Source: Dirofilaria immitis
Lineage: Eukaryota; Nematoda; Chromadorea; Rhabditida; Onchocercidae
Assembly (NCBI GenBank): GCA_024305405.1
Contig: JAKNDB010000068.1
Span: 3,658,501-3,722,500 of the forward strand
Reading direction: 5' to 3'
DNA length: 64,000 nt
Each line of letters begins with the position of its first letter. The first letter of the stretch is position 1. Under the pieces are notes generated by a model that saw nothing but the letters and a program-made list of their open reading frames with translations, did not search any database and had not been told where the DNA came from. Below are positions 11,865 through 23,400 of this stretch, piece after piece. Position numbers and translations under genes: made by a program.

Positions 11865-13333
11865 AAATGCTTCATCTTTTGCTTAACTATCACAAGCTAT
11901 CCAAGCCTAAGCCTGAGCCATTTTTTTTATTTCCCAAACAATTTTTTTTGTACATCATACTCCAATAATCTGATTAACAAAGCAAAACTTACTTTCATAT
12001 TCTATATGCTATATGCGCTTGCGTATTATGCATACTTCAGTAGATAAGAATAAGTGTAATGTAAACATTAAATACGTAGACAGATATGAGAGAGGAAATT
12101 TCATTGAATGAAAAAATATCAAGCAACAAATGAATAACTTACAAGTAAGTAACAACAATAATATTAGAAAAATTATTAAAAATAAAGTTAGAATAAAAAT
12201 AAAGTATGAAATATTGACTAAATGTAAGAATTAAATTGATGAAATGAATAGATAATAACAATCTCAGTAACAGCAACGTATATATCAGTTTCAAATCATT
12301 TAAGTATTTATTTTTTTAGTATGAAATTCCTTTATGTGAAGTTCTAAATATTTGCTCGTTTTAAAATTACCACCGCATACAGAACAATTGAAGTTGATCC
12401 TCTTTTCGGCATGAGTCATTATATGAATTTTTAAACAAGATTGAGAAGCAAAACTTTTCCCACATTTTGAACAATTTTCGGCTCCTCACCGATACGAGCT
12501 CGCATATGCCTTTTTAAATTCGATACATGATTAAAATTACTCTCACATCCCAAACACTTGTGCAGTTTCACACTGTTATGATATTGCATGTGAACATTGA
12601 AATTCGATAATTGCGAGAAACTTTTCCCACATTCCGAACAATTGTAAGGCTTCTCACCGGTATGAGTTCTCATATGGCATTTTAAGTTCGAGGAATCTAA
12701 GAAACTTCTCCAACATTCCGAACAATCGTGAAGCTTCGCACGGCTGCGAGTTTGCCCACGATTTTCCAAACTGCCTGTCAGTTTTTTCTTGCATACATTG
12801 CTTCTATTTTTTGTTTTCTTTTTGTTTTTTCTTTCTTCACCTGCTTCTTGAATCAGTAAATTCGATGGTATTTTTTGTTCATCATTCATTACTTTATTTA
12901 ATTTTGTCGACTCATTATCTTGAATTGATATGCTACATTGATCCGCTGCTTCTTTTATATTCACTTTTGGAATTGATAAATCTAACACTTCTGTTTGCTC
13001 CTCATTCGTTTTCATCACTGATAAGTCTAACGGTTCCGTTTTTTCTCATTCATTTTCTCCATTGATAAGTCCAATGGTTTTCTTATTTCTTTTCCCTCTC
13101 TTAATAAATCGACAAGTTTCGTCGGTTATGGTTGTGCCTCCTTAAATTATATTATATCATCCATTTCATACTTTCTTAAAATTTTGAGATCTTGGAAATA
13201 ATACTGTGTTAAATATAATATTTTAATTAACTTACCGTTTGAATGTTGCACACTTGAAAAACGATGAAAAGGGAATAAAAGAAATGCATGCTCATAAACA
13301 TTCCTGCAATTTTTAAAAACATTAAAATTTAAT
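11864..13333. mobile_element. Extra block of about 1.47 kb present only in the right arm
   Basis: The left arm runs straight across the junction (GTGTCGAATA, then TAT, then ATTAACAGATATTCAC), while in the right arm the same two flanks are separated by this block. Short ATTA or TATTAA identities occur at both block edges. They fit either an insertion with a tiny target duplication or a deletion from the left arm by microhomology. The block carries the C2H2 zinc-finger gene. I see no transposase and no terminal inverted repeats on the block itself, so 'mobile element' is only one of two readings. Confidence 0.4.
12300..13303 (-). CDS. C2H2 zinc-finger protein with an N-terminal CtBP-type xLDLS motif array (frame interrupted)
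   Basis: The main exon is read on the minus strand. It begins with KPLDLS (13077..13063), EPLDLS (13033..13019) and EVLDLS (12988..12974), each followed by a K..NE-type spacer. A basic linker (KNKKKTKNR) comes next, then five C2H2 fingers. Fingers 1 and 2 are complete and joined by HTGEKPYNC. Finger 3 has Arg in place of its last His. Fingers 4 and 5 (NCSKCGKSF, FNCSVCGGNF) lie in the next frame, because one A seems missing at 12475-12478. A second break is the A6 run at 13039-13044, between the first and second LDLS motifs. The stop is at 12302..12300. PxDLS is the known docking motif for the co-repressor CtBP, so a DNA-binding repressor is inferred. A possible upstream exon is 13303..13236 (TTGCAG acceptor, ACG/GTAAGT donor). 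The frame breaks are either assembly errors or early decay. Confidence 0.65.
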
Positions 13334-15694
13334 AATATTCGACACAATTACATGAGAGAAATGATATTATCTGATTGTCCGTCCTACAAAGGCTCAGATT
13401 ATGAGAAGAAATATTTTTTAACAAATGTTTTTCTAGATAAATTAGCATGGAAAAATTAAGATCTTCCAATCAATATTAGCAAAATGTGGCATTCTTCAAT
13501 TATATCGTAATTGCAACAAATCATTTCTACTGGAGATCGGCTTCAGATATTGTATAGGAAAATAAGTACAACTTGTATAACTAAAGAAAAAATAATATTG
13601 TAGTAGGAAGAAGGTTATAAGGTCTTTACAAAGTCATAAGAAAATAACTTTCTTTTCAAGAAACGTTTATTTATACGTTATAACATAGTATTCGCTATGA
13701 AATAAACAAAGTAAAACTAATTGATTAAAACTTATAACAGAGAATTTGATGTAAGATAATTTCTGTCAGTCTCAATTGTATGAATCGCCAATAACTGCAC
13801 ATATAAATGCTCGTTCAGGTAGGAGTTTAATCAACGTATAATAGAATTAGTAATCCACGTGTAATAATGTAAGAGGGATATTATTCGGCCAATGTTTAAC
13901 ACCACTGTTTAATTGTTTTATCAAATGAATTTATTTGAATTGTTACTGTTACTGTATTGTTTGAAATAATTTATATTATTTCAATTTTTCATGCATACTA
14001 CCTGAGGTCATATTAGCGGAGGGACGAAAATCGTATTAATAAATATTTTGTGCTCGATATATATTTATATATTTCGTGAACGTTTTTGCTCGGATTCGCA
14101 AATTTTTGCTTAATATAAACTTATTTTTAAGGATGGATGAAAAATGAAAATGTTTGATAATATCGATATTTGAAATTTCACATGGAAAAAGTGTCATCTA
14201 TGACTAATAAATTTGTTACTGAAATTATGCAAATTTTGTAATAGTTAAATGTCAAATATTCAACCGACCAGTTTGAAAAAAAAAAGATAGTAGCTAAATA
14301 GACCGATAAAATTGTAAAATGAATCACAAACGAACGAAATCACAATATTATTTTGGACAACTAGGAAAGAATCAAAAATCACATAAATCAGTTTGGTTGG
14401 ATCAATCTTCTTAATTGACGTTTTATTAGTATTGTCAATTTATTTGGGCCATTACACAACAAAATAGTTGGAGAACGAAAGCTATAAGTTTTATATAATT
14501 CGTTAAAAATTCTTATTCAAAAATTGAGTTATGTTTGTTCTAATAAATGAAAGAAAAAAGAACTGTCGCAGAAGTAAAATACTTTAAAGAATTATAGAAA
14601 AAGAAATATTCCGGAAAGGTTAATGTGATTGATAGCACATGGGAAGATGTTCGATCTCATAACTAGTACTTATCAGTTCATTTAGAAGGTGCTGATATTA
14701 TGGAGATATCCAGCGAGTGAAATCAGATTTCAAATTGTCATTTGCTTAAATGTTTCTCATAATACGTAATTTATGATCAGATGAATTACAGTATTTTTAA
14801 TCATTTTGCTTAATTATGCAAGTTTTTTTTCTTTTTGTCTAAATATGGCAATTAAAATCGATTCATAGAAAAAAAAGTGAATTTAAAAATTTTGATAATC
14901 ATGAGTATTGTAAATGTTTTGTGAAGTGATGGAAATTTTTTCATGTCATCATCGAAAGCCATAGGTTTATATAAATTTATACAAATAAAATTCATGACTG
15001 TCATGCAACTAATAACAGAATTCAGCGTTGTAATTTAATCATTTCCTTTTGAAATATAGAATGAAATCAATCGAATGGATTATTATTCATCATCAAAATG
15101 TTATTTGTTAATAGCGAAACATTGAAAATCAGTCAAATATTTCAAATGGAAAGTCAAATATTTCAAATTTGAGAATCTAACTTGTTGAGATCGATACAAG
15201 ATAAAAATTTTAATTTATTCCAAATATTATTTCCGAAGTAAAAATATAATGAGTTTGAAAATGCTGATAATCTTGAATATTGTAAATGTTTTGTGAAGTA
15301 ATAGAAAATTTTTCATGGCCTTGTCGAAGCTTTTAGGATTTATGTAAATTTATGCAAATAAAAGTCCTCTGCAACATCAATTTAACTGGCAACAAAATTC
15401 AATACTTATTATTTAATTCTTTTTTTTTTCGAAAGTAAAATCAACTGGTTAAGTTATTATCGTTAGAAAGATATTTGTTGACAGTGAAATATTGAAAATA
15501 TTTCAAATGTAAAAATCAATTTCATTAAGACCGATTCGAGATAAAATATTTATTCATTTGCCAGAAATAATTATAAATGAAAAATAAAAGCATTTATTTC
15601 ATATTAAAATACTAAACATTTTTCTCGTCTAAATAAAGCGATAAAAAAACGATTCATAAAAAAGCGAACTTGAAAAGATTGATAATCTTGAATA
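13333..15694. repeat. Right arm of the inverted repeat, outer part
   Basis: This is the reverse complement of 6643-9010, with landmarks such as CTGATTGTCCGTCCTACAAA and CCACGTGTAATAATGTAAGA. The outer boundary is AATA at 15694. Beyond it the right flank (CTGTGCTCAGGTC) is unrelated to the left flank. No coding sequence is supported inside. Confidence 0.92.
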
Positions 15695-15699
15695 CTGTG

Positions 15700-15845
15700 C
15701 TCAGGTCTAAGACGTTAAAAAGAGTGCACGGAAGATATGTTCAAGTGCCACATTGTATTTACAAAATCGTTGAATACTGGCCGACCGGAAAGTACCAGCC
15801 GCCTTGCAAGACGTTAAAAAGGGTGTATGGAAGATATGATCGAAG
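15700..15845 (+). repeat. Two-copy direct repeat 100 bp apart, just outside the right arm
   Basis: AAGACGTTAAAAAGRGTG followed by YAYGGAAGATATG occurs near 15707 and again near 15807. An open frame covers both (15670-15924), with KTLKRVHGRY and KTLKRVYGRY as the repeated peptides. It lacks other support as a gene. It lies about 200-400 bp upstream of MED18 and could be promoter-proximal duplicated sequence. Confidence 0.5.
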
Positions 15846-16122
15846 TTTTTTTGAGAATTTATTGGTAGCTTTAATGGTAGAATTTGGTAATTTTAATGAT
15901 ATAGTTCTCTTAATGGTGTATTAGATTTATTGATAAACACATATTACTAATCATTCATATCATTAGTATTACTTTGATCGTACATTGTCTTGTATGTATA
16001 TGTAAGAAAGTCTCTTCCAATTATCCAGATATTGAATTGAGAAGATATGATTAAATAATGTCGAGAATTACTCGTTTATAATATATTTCAGTTGCTAAAT
16101 CATTTTATAGTTGTCAAGAAAG

Positions 16123-17510
16123 ATGGAACGGTTTCCAGAGCGAAATCGTGAAGTTCTCACTAGTGTTCCGGTCATTGCTAGCACATCGCCTTCAAGTTCG
16201 AATTATCAATGCAAAGTATAACTCACATCGGTTCTTCTTATCAGATATTAACATTATTTTCTTACTTTGACTTAATAAATAATCATTGCTATCGATAGAT
16301 GGCTATAAAGAGTGATTTGTTAAAGGAATGCATACTATACGGAAGCGTGCTCAAGGAGCATGAGGAGAAACTTCTTCAACGATTACGTGGTCTTTGCGAT
16401 CCAGGACAACATTCATTCAATGAACATGAAATGGTTTTTAGTCTTAGTACGTGAATTCAAATCAATTTAAAAGTAATTTTTGGTTATTAGATGGTGTAAA
16501 TCGAAATACGGAAAAAATCGAAATTATGATTTAAATGATGGCTATTTGTAGTGAAATCAGTGTATTGATAGGAATTGGATTCAGAATGCTTAAATTTACT
16601 TATTTTCATCTGTATGGCAGAAGAAGATTAATTTCGTATTGCTCACTTAACTTTCCTACCTCCAGTAATATGTTATCCTTTTCAGAGACGGGACAAGATC
16701 CTGATGTAACAGTTCGTTTAAGGCGGAAATTTGGCGGACCAGATGCGAACAGTTTTCAGTGGCATTTTAGATATATGGGAGCTGCTGAACCAGATGTTCA
16801 TTGTCCTACTATTATACGGAAATCCATTGATTCACTAATTTATTCTAGTAATATGATGGAATTCGTAAAAACATTGGGATTAAGGTGAATCTAAGTTCTA
16901 CATTATTATTATCTAACTTTTTCGTTATTATACTCTATGCCTTATATGTATCAAACCAAGCTTATGTTCGAAAAATAAGAGACTTTGATATCAATATTTC
17001 TTTGTAGTATAATGTGTTTAATGTGTATATCAAATCATTACTGGAAAAATTAAATTCTTATAGGTTAGGGTTTCTTTCTTATGACTTACTTTCAGGATGG
17101 ATTATGAATATCTTACAAAAGGATATCTATTTACAAAAGGATATATAAAGGTATTATTTGATTGGAGGAAGTTATTGTTCCCATCTTGTTCATTGAAAAT
17201 ATCTTTCCAGCTTTATCATCTTATTAAAAAGTTGTTTAGGATTCAAATTTCAGATTATCATCAACAACATTACACGAACCGAGAAAATAGGAACCTATGA
17301 TCCTAATGTTCTGAAGCCATTGTCCGATTCTTTATTAATCGAAATGAGCGTTGCTCTACCAGACACCAAGGAGTATATGACAACAGCCAAAACACTTCGT
17401 TCATTTGCGGATCAATTTAGCCCGTAAGATACATTGGTTTTATGCTCTAATTCAATGATCTTATTTGTTTGCATTCAATGAACAGTAAACTTTATTTAGC
17501 ATCTTGCTGA
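16123..17510 (+). CDS. mdt-18: Mediator complex subunit 18 (MED18)
   Basis: MED18 is a subunit of the Mediator head module, the nuclear co-activator that bridges transcription factors and RNA polymerase II. Six exons join in phase: 16123-16215, 16299-16446, 16686-16884, 17096-17150, 17254-17423 and 17486-17510, giving about 229 residues (human MED18 has 208). Family hallmarks are LYGSVLKEHEEKLLQRLRGL with CD and HEMVF just after, WHFRYMG in exon 3, and GLRMDYEYLTKGYLFTKG across exons 3/4, matching the conserved GFRMDHEFVAKGHLFRKG region. The first exon adds an N-terminal extension of about 31 residues. Acceptor-like ATTTCAG and TTATAG sites before the ATG suit spliced-leader addition. The last junction is ambiguous: CCG TAA after FADQFS can be a stop, or a GTAAGA donor to a seven-residue final exon. 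No frame breaks were found, in contrast to the neighbours. It is convergent with PDCD5. Confidence 0.9.
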
Positions 17511-18285
17511 AAATCAACGACGATTACCATTTAATGAATAATTTGAGATGCGAGGCCTTCCCTACATTTCACCGCATCATGCAGTAAATTTTGAGGCACT
17601 GTAAAATTGTTCAGAATATTAAGAACCAAATTATCAAATAAGTTATACGTAAGATAATTTTTTCAGAATATGTGATATGCAAAAAGTGGAATATTGGAGA
17701 CGATTGCAATGATAGCTGATTTGTCTTCCAGTGTTTATAGTTGAAATAAATGTCAAAAACTATTCTTGAATATTAGGCAAAGGAAACTGGAATTTTAAAA
17801 GCGTGAAGTCATAAATAATTGGTTTTACTGTTTTATGAAACTAAGTTAAACTTTAATATTGCAAAATACAAAATTACTTCGAAATTTTATTATTTCGAAG
17901 TTTTTATTTGCAAAACGTGAAAGCAAAATATCAAAGGAATCATTTTCATATTTCAAATGCAATACGTTGGTACAATACGAAAACAAGTCGGAAAATTTGA
18001 TAGCATGTTTTCATCACTCATCAAAGAAAATTTTAGTGGTAGAACTTATAATCGGGATGACGAGCATAACGATGTGAAACTGCATCTCAGTACATCAACA
18101 TATACTTGAGCATCCTTAACAACCGGACAGAAATTCAGATGCTAGATTAAGAATTTTGCTAAGCAAAACTCCCAGGCTAAAGCAGCGAATCCGCCGTTAT
18201 TTAGATCAGCTAAAGATAATATTCCATAAAATTTTTATAAAAGAATTGATAATAAATAGAAAGAACAAAATAGATATGATATGGA
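17511..18285. other. Intergenic space between convergent MED18 and PDCD5
   Basis: The two genes face each other across about 775 bases that must hold both 3' UTRs. Short open frames at 17859-18077 and 18156-18398 (the latter overlapping PDCD5 exons on the other strand) show no coding character. No repeat is evident. Confidence 0.5.
17745..17750 (+). terminator. Possible polyadenylation signal of MED18
   Basis: An AATAAA hexamer lies about 235 bases past the MED18 stop, before the convergent PDCD5 gene. AATAAA is frequent by chance in such AT-rich DNA. Confidence 0.3.
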
Positions 18286-19691
18286 CTAGTCGGAGTCAGA
18301 ATCGATCGCTGCACGTCTTCTGTCGAACTGCAAAGATGTTTAGATTTCTCGGCAATTTTTGGAAATTTTCTGTTGAAGACTGTAAAATCTCCGCTTAGAA
18401 AAAGTGACGAGAAAATCTACCTTGACAGTTGTAGTTTGTCGAGTACTTTCTGAAAAGCGACTCAGCAGTTGCCTTAATGTTTCATCGTTCATCTTACCCG
18501 ATATTTGTCCTCTTCTGAATAAAAAGCATACAGCGAAATCTTTTAAAATTAGCTTCCTTTGAGGAGATTTGGAGATTCACACCAGTAATAGGTATACAGG
18601 ATCGGTTTATTGTTTACTATATTATGACTTAGTATCTATTACCACCAGGAAAGGTTGTAGAGTTGTACTGGTATTTGTGCTCGGATGGATAAATTAAACA
18701 AGCCTACTTTTATGGGTTCAAGAAAAATTATAATCGATTAGAAGGAGGCTGTACTCTTCATGCCAGTGAATATAAAAATTTTAAGGTAATAGAATACTTT
18801 ACGAACTTGAAAGATGAGATGAAGTAAAAGTGAGAGAAATGAGAAATTCCTAAATCTGCTTGAGTTTCAGTTACTACAAATGTGCAGAAGATTGACTTGT
18901 GTATTCTGTACAAAAAACAGAGTCTTAGTAAAATACACTCTACCTTGCCATCTGTACGATCATATTTTCCACCATCCCAGCTTTCTCAGGTTTTGCTGCA
19001 GATAAATTGCTTAATCGAGCCATCGCATTTTGATCAAGAACCTAAACTTACGAAATATTCAATGTAATAAATTGCTCACTTGGATTGAAAATCATAAATT
19101 GAATGCTTCAAATCCAACAGATATTTTAGAGCAAATACCACGATGACAAGATTCGAGAGTTCGATAAGTAATCTCCTGAACTATGTTAACAACGATAAGC
19201 AGGATAGACTGCCTTTAACTTAATTGAAACTAAGATAAAATGGATGAACAGTTTCCAAACCTGTGAAAGGATGACATTTTCATGGTTTCTTCACGCTCGG
19301 CAGCTTCTTTCGCTTGCTCACCTTGAGCATTCCCTACTTCACCACTCATTTTTTCTGAAACTTTGACAGATTTCAACAATAAGCTTTCAACAATTTTTTA
19401 CACTTTTTTTTTGAAAATGCAATTATTGAGAACAAATTAGTTGTTCATATAAATGAATTTGCAATATTTTGATACTGTAAAGAGAAAAAACCAATTTGCT
19501 AAATAGGTTGAGAAATGTATGATCACTGATTATTCATATCCATTACAAGAGCTGAGAATATTCATAAAAAATTTAAATCTTCCATAGAATTTTCAACTCT
19601 TTTATTGCTCTAACACAACAAGAACGAGTAAGATAACAAGAAATGATAGATATCTTACTTCCTGCAATTTTTGCAGTTTATCATCGGCCAT
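18286..19691 (-). CDS. pdcd-5: Programmed cell death protein 5 (PDCD5/TFAR19 family)
   Basis: PDCD5 is a small, conserved, mostly helical DNA-binding-type protein linked to apoptosis, to TIP60 and to the TRiC chaperonin. Five exons on the minus strand are 19691..19659, 19354..19261, 19041..18944, 18514..18421 and 18327..18286, giving about 120 residues, close to the usual 120-130. Diagnostic blocks are [13 protein letters not shown] and [17 protein letters not shown] in exon 3, STRQTTTVK at the end of exon 4, and FDRRR with an acidic DSDSD end in exon 5. Exon 2 is 94 bases, but its neighbours demand 96. One A seems missing in each of two runs (19349-19354 and 19277-19280), after which the family sequence (MKNVILSQ before VLDQ) reads through. 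The acceptor TTTTTTATAG about 30 bases before the ATG suits trans-splicing. The 47-bp minisatellite lies upstream. Confidence 0.9.
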
Positions 19692-20129
19692 TTTCTCGAT
19701 AATATTCAAATATCTATAAAAAAACTTCTCTTATCAATGATGCCGACAAAAATTATTATCATACGACAAAAAATACTGTAATAATTCAGTAAAATAATAG
19801 TTATTAGAGAGAACAATAACTAATATTGATTTGCAATGATAACAAATCTAGTTCCACATCATTTTAAAGCATATCTTAATAATTTTTTCTAAACTCTTAA
19901 TCTGTTACATATTATCGAGAGTGTAATAGAAAGAGAAAATTCATAATATCATACCAGCTTATCCCAGAATAAGCCTTACTATATAAGTATTACGCCGGCG
20001 ACTCCCAGGTCAAAATATGAGCCAAACATATCCACATTGCAAACAGGTTAAAAGTAGCAACTTGAGCATCGCTCCGAGTTGAACATGATAATTTCATCGC
20101 TCGTAAACAACGCACTCATTTGTATATTT

Positions 20130-20486
20130 ATAGAATTACTAGCAGTATCGTGTTATTATCAACTTTATCACTGCTAATAGAATTACTAGCAGTATCATGT
20201 TATTATCAACTATATCACTGCTAATAGAATTACTAGCAGTATCATGTTATTATCAACTTTATCACTGCTAGTAGAATTACTAGCAGTATCATGTTATTAT
20301 CAACTTTATCACTGCTAATAGAATTACTAGCAGTATCATGTTATTATCAACTCTATCACTGCTAATAGAATTACTAGCAGTATCATGTTATTATTAACTA
20401 TATCACTGCTAATAGAATTACTAGCAGTATCATGTTATTATTAACTATATCACTGCTAATAGAATTACTAGCAGTATCATGTTATT
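20130..20486. repeat. 47-bp minisatellite (about 7.6 copies) with two TGATAA sites per unit
   Basis: The unit is ATAGAATTACTAGCAGTATC, then ATGTTATTATCAACTTTATC, then ACTGCTA (47 bp). It repeats with only a few substitutions from about 20130 to 20486. Each unit contains TTATCA twice, so TGATAA twice on the minus strand. It also contains the inverted pair TAGCAGT and ACTGCTA at its ends, able to form a hairpin. The array lies about 440 bp upstream of the PDCD5 start on the strand from which PDCD5 is read. Confidence 0.9.
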
Positions 20487-23400
20487 CATTTATCAAATGA
20501 ATACATGATCCTTTGTTCATGTAATGTCTTTGTATCTCTTGTGCATCTATCCAATTGTCTGTTATATCGAATGTTTACCAATCACCGACCAGTAGTTGTT
20601 CATGCTACTAACATCTTAATGGTCGTCTGGTCATCAGCTTCCTCTGCGAAATCATTCTATTATTCCTTGGCCTAAAACTAATTCCTTATTAACACCATTT
20701 CCAGCCAAATTTAGAAATGACCATTACAATCTGAATGGTCAAGAAGAAATTTTCATAACTGGATTATCATATTGTATTACTGTTAATCTTCTGCGATGAA
20801 TAAAATCTTATAATTATTGTTGTCTGGGAAAGAAATCAAAATCTTTACGACAAGCTTTTTTATTTTTGAAAAAATTCTTAGCTCTTTTTATTTGTTTTGC
20901 TTTTCTTTTTATTTTGGAACGATAACTTATTACTTCATCGTTGAACTAGTCGCTATATTGGAATCAATTGATAAAATTATAGGAAGTACAAAGTAAATTC
21001 TTCATCAGGTTTATGGATAAACTTGAACTTTACTGCTGAATAACTAAATAAAGATTTACTCTAAATTTCGGTTATAAATTTTTTTTAATTTATGACATCA
21101 TTTGATCCGCAATAAATTTGTTTTAAATCAATGCTACGAACTATCCTTTTTCAAAACATATGATATGATTAGTAATTGTTTGACCAATATGACGAAACAA
21201 AAAATTATATTATTATGCTATGTTGGAATTAAAACAATCGAATTAACAAATTCCGAAATGAAATAGTATATTAATTATTTATTTTAACTTAAATACTAAA
21301 TAATTTTAAATAAAAATAATGCAAAAATTAAATAACAAAAGGAACAATTTATTAATATTTTTCTTATTAAATAAAAAAAGAATAATTTAAATTATTATAA
21401 TTTTGAAAAAATATTTATATTAAAGTTTAGCATCAATGTCTAATACATATCTATCCATTCGATTAATTGGTACTTAGATTTAATCATTTCAATTAAATTC
21501 CATTTTGAACACAATACCCGTATTTCCTTTTTTTTTTCATTCTTCAACATGCAAGATGACAATTTCAAGTTAACATAAATATTTGGTAATCTTTTTATTT
21601 TGACTGTCAAATTTATGATGTTGATGATAGTGAAGGGATTGATTTTACACAAATCAAAATAATTATTAATTTGACTAAAATCAGTAATAATTTAAAAATC
21701 AATTCAGTTTAAGAAATAATTATAATTTAAATAATGAAATAATCATGATATAAAATGGGATGATAAATCGATTTATTGTAATGATACATTTTTTGTTGTA
21801 CAAAAAATTTAATTATATGAAATGATATTTTGTCAAAAAATGCATATATACTTCTAGTGATGTGTTTATTATACAAAAAAAGAATCTTTTTTTGATGAGA
21901 ATATAGTATCTTTGATAGATCCAAAGATTTGTTCAACAATTTTATTTATTTTTATTAATTTCACGACTTTCTTTTCTTCTTCACAGATACTTTTTTTTTT
22001 AATATATACAGTAATTGGAAGTGAAAAATAAGAATAAATGCTAAATATTGTCTAGCATTACCTTTCTATCATTTATTTAAATTGGAAAAATTATGGCATT
22101 TATGCGGATCATTTTTGCTTTATTGAATCTTCTACTAATTTAATTATTAATTTAACAATAATAATATTATCAATTTGCTTTATGCTCTTTTATTAATCCA
22201 ACAGTGATAAACATGATTTAAGTTTCTTCATACATTCTCTTACTAATTTAATGATTTAATAACATCGCTACCTACCGGATCATGATATTTTCCAATAGTT
22301 TAGAATGATATTCAAAATTTTGATTTATTAGAAAAATTTAGATAAACAAACATAGTAGTCTTTGTTTTCAGAATCTCCTGTATATTTTAAGTCGTGAGAA
22401 TTCTGGCAGTATGCTCTGAAGCTTATAAGTATTCAATTTAAAAAAAGAAAAAAATTTGTTAAGCAAATGGATCAATGAGAAAAATAAATACTTAGTCTTA
22501 TACACAGCTTTATTTTTCAAAAAAAAATTCTTAAAAGTGATGAATTTAAGCTCTCATTACATGATGCATTATCACTTTAACTGAACTTTTATGCAGAATT
22601 ATTTTAATATTAAATTAATTTCAAATAAAAAATAGCTATTAGAATGTTTTTTTGGCTGCTTCATAAATCAACTTTTAAATTTCATTATAATTATTGTCAG
22701 AAATTGTCCATTTCAATTTTTATGCGATTAAAGCTAAAAAAACTTATGTTTTTTCCTAAGCTATAAAATTAACTGCAATTATTGCCTAATATTCAATTAA
22801 ATTTTATTTATAAATCATAGATGTTTTTACTTAAATTTGTCATCATAAACTGTTTCAAATGCATACTATAATAATCCACTGATTAGAAATATATTTATGA
22901 TATTAGATGGATAAAATTCTAATATCAGTTATCATTATTTAAAAAAGATTGAAATCGATTAACTTTGAAACTATGCTCTCTATTTACAATTGTTCTAAAT
23001 TTCAATTTCAGTATTTCGATCGAAATTATAAACCAGTTCGATTCATGCATCCTTTTAATTGCCCTTTAGTCTTCTTTTCACTGTTAATTGAGATTTTTTT
23101 CTATTTACAAATTTATTTATTTCTAAATTAATAGAAGAGTTAGAATTTACTCCTTCAATGTTCGAATATCAGAATGAATAGTTGGAATTTTAAATATTTA
23201 TAATAATTTGAATTAATTACATTTATCATTTATTCGTCCAATTCACATTTGGTATTATCATTTTGTAATAAATATAATAAATCTAATTTGAAATTTCTAA
23301 AAATTGTTGACAATTTTAAAGTATAAAAATTTAATTTCTATTGTTTATTCATTAGGAATTTTAAAGTTTAATCATAATACATACTTAATGTTTATATAGA

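Noticed and set aside
12811..13065. Plus-strand frame of 84 codons
   Set aside because: It is the antisense shadow of the zinc-finger gene's N-terminal part. The minus strand has clear fingers and LDLS motifs.
6643..15694. Palindrome as a pure read artefact (missed adapter)
   Set aside because: The arms differ by substitutions, by an indel and by a 1.47-kb gene block, and the loop is over 2 kb. An artefact would mirror the same read exactly. It is not fully excluded, so spanning reads are still listed as a check.
18156..18398. 80-codon plus-strand frame
   Set aside because: It overlaps PDCD5 exon 5 on the opposite strand and has no coding character of its own.
20130..20486. CRISPR array
   Set aside because: The units are contiguous 47-bp tandem copies with no unique spacers, in a eukaryotic genome. 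It is a minisatellite.
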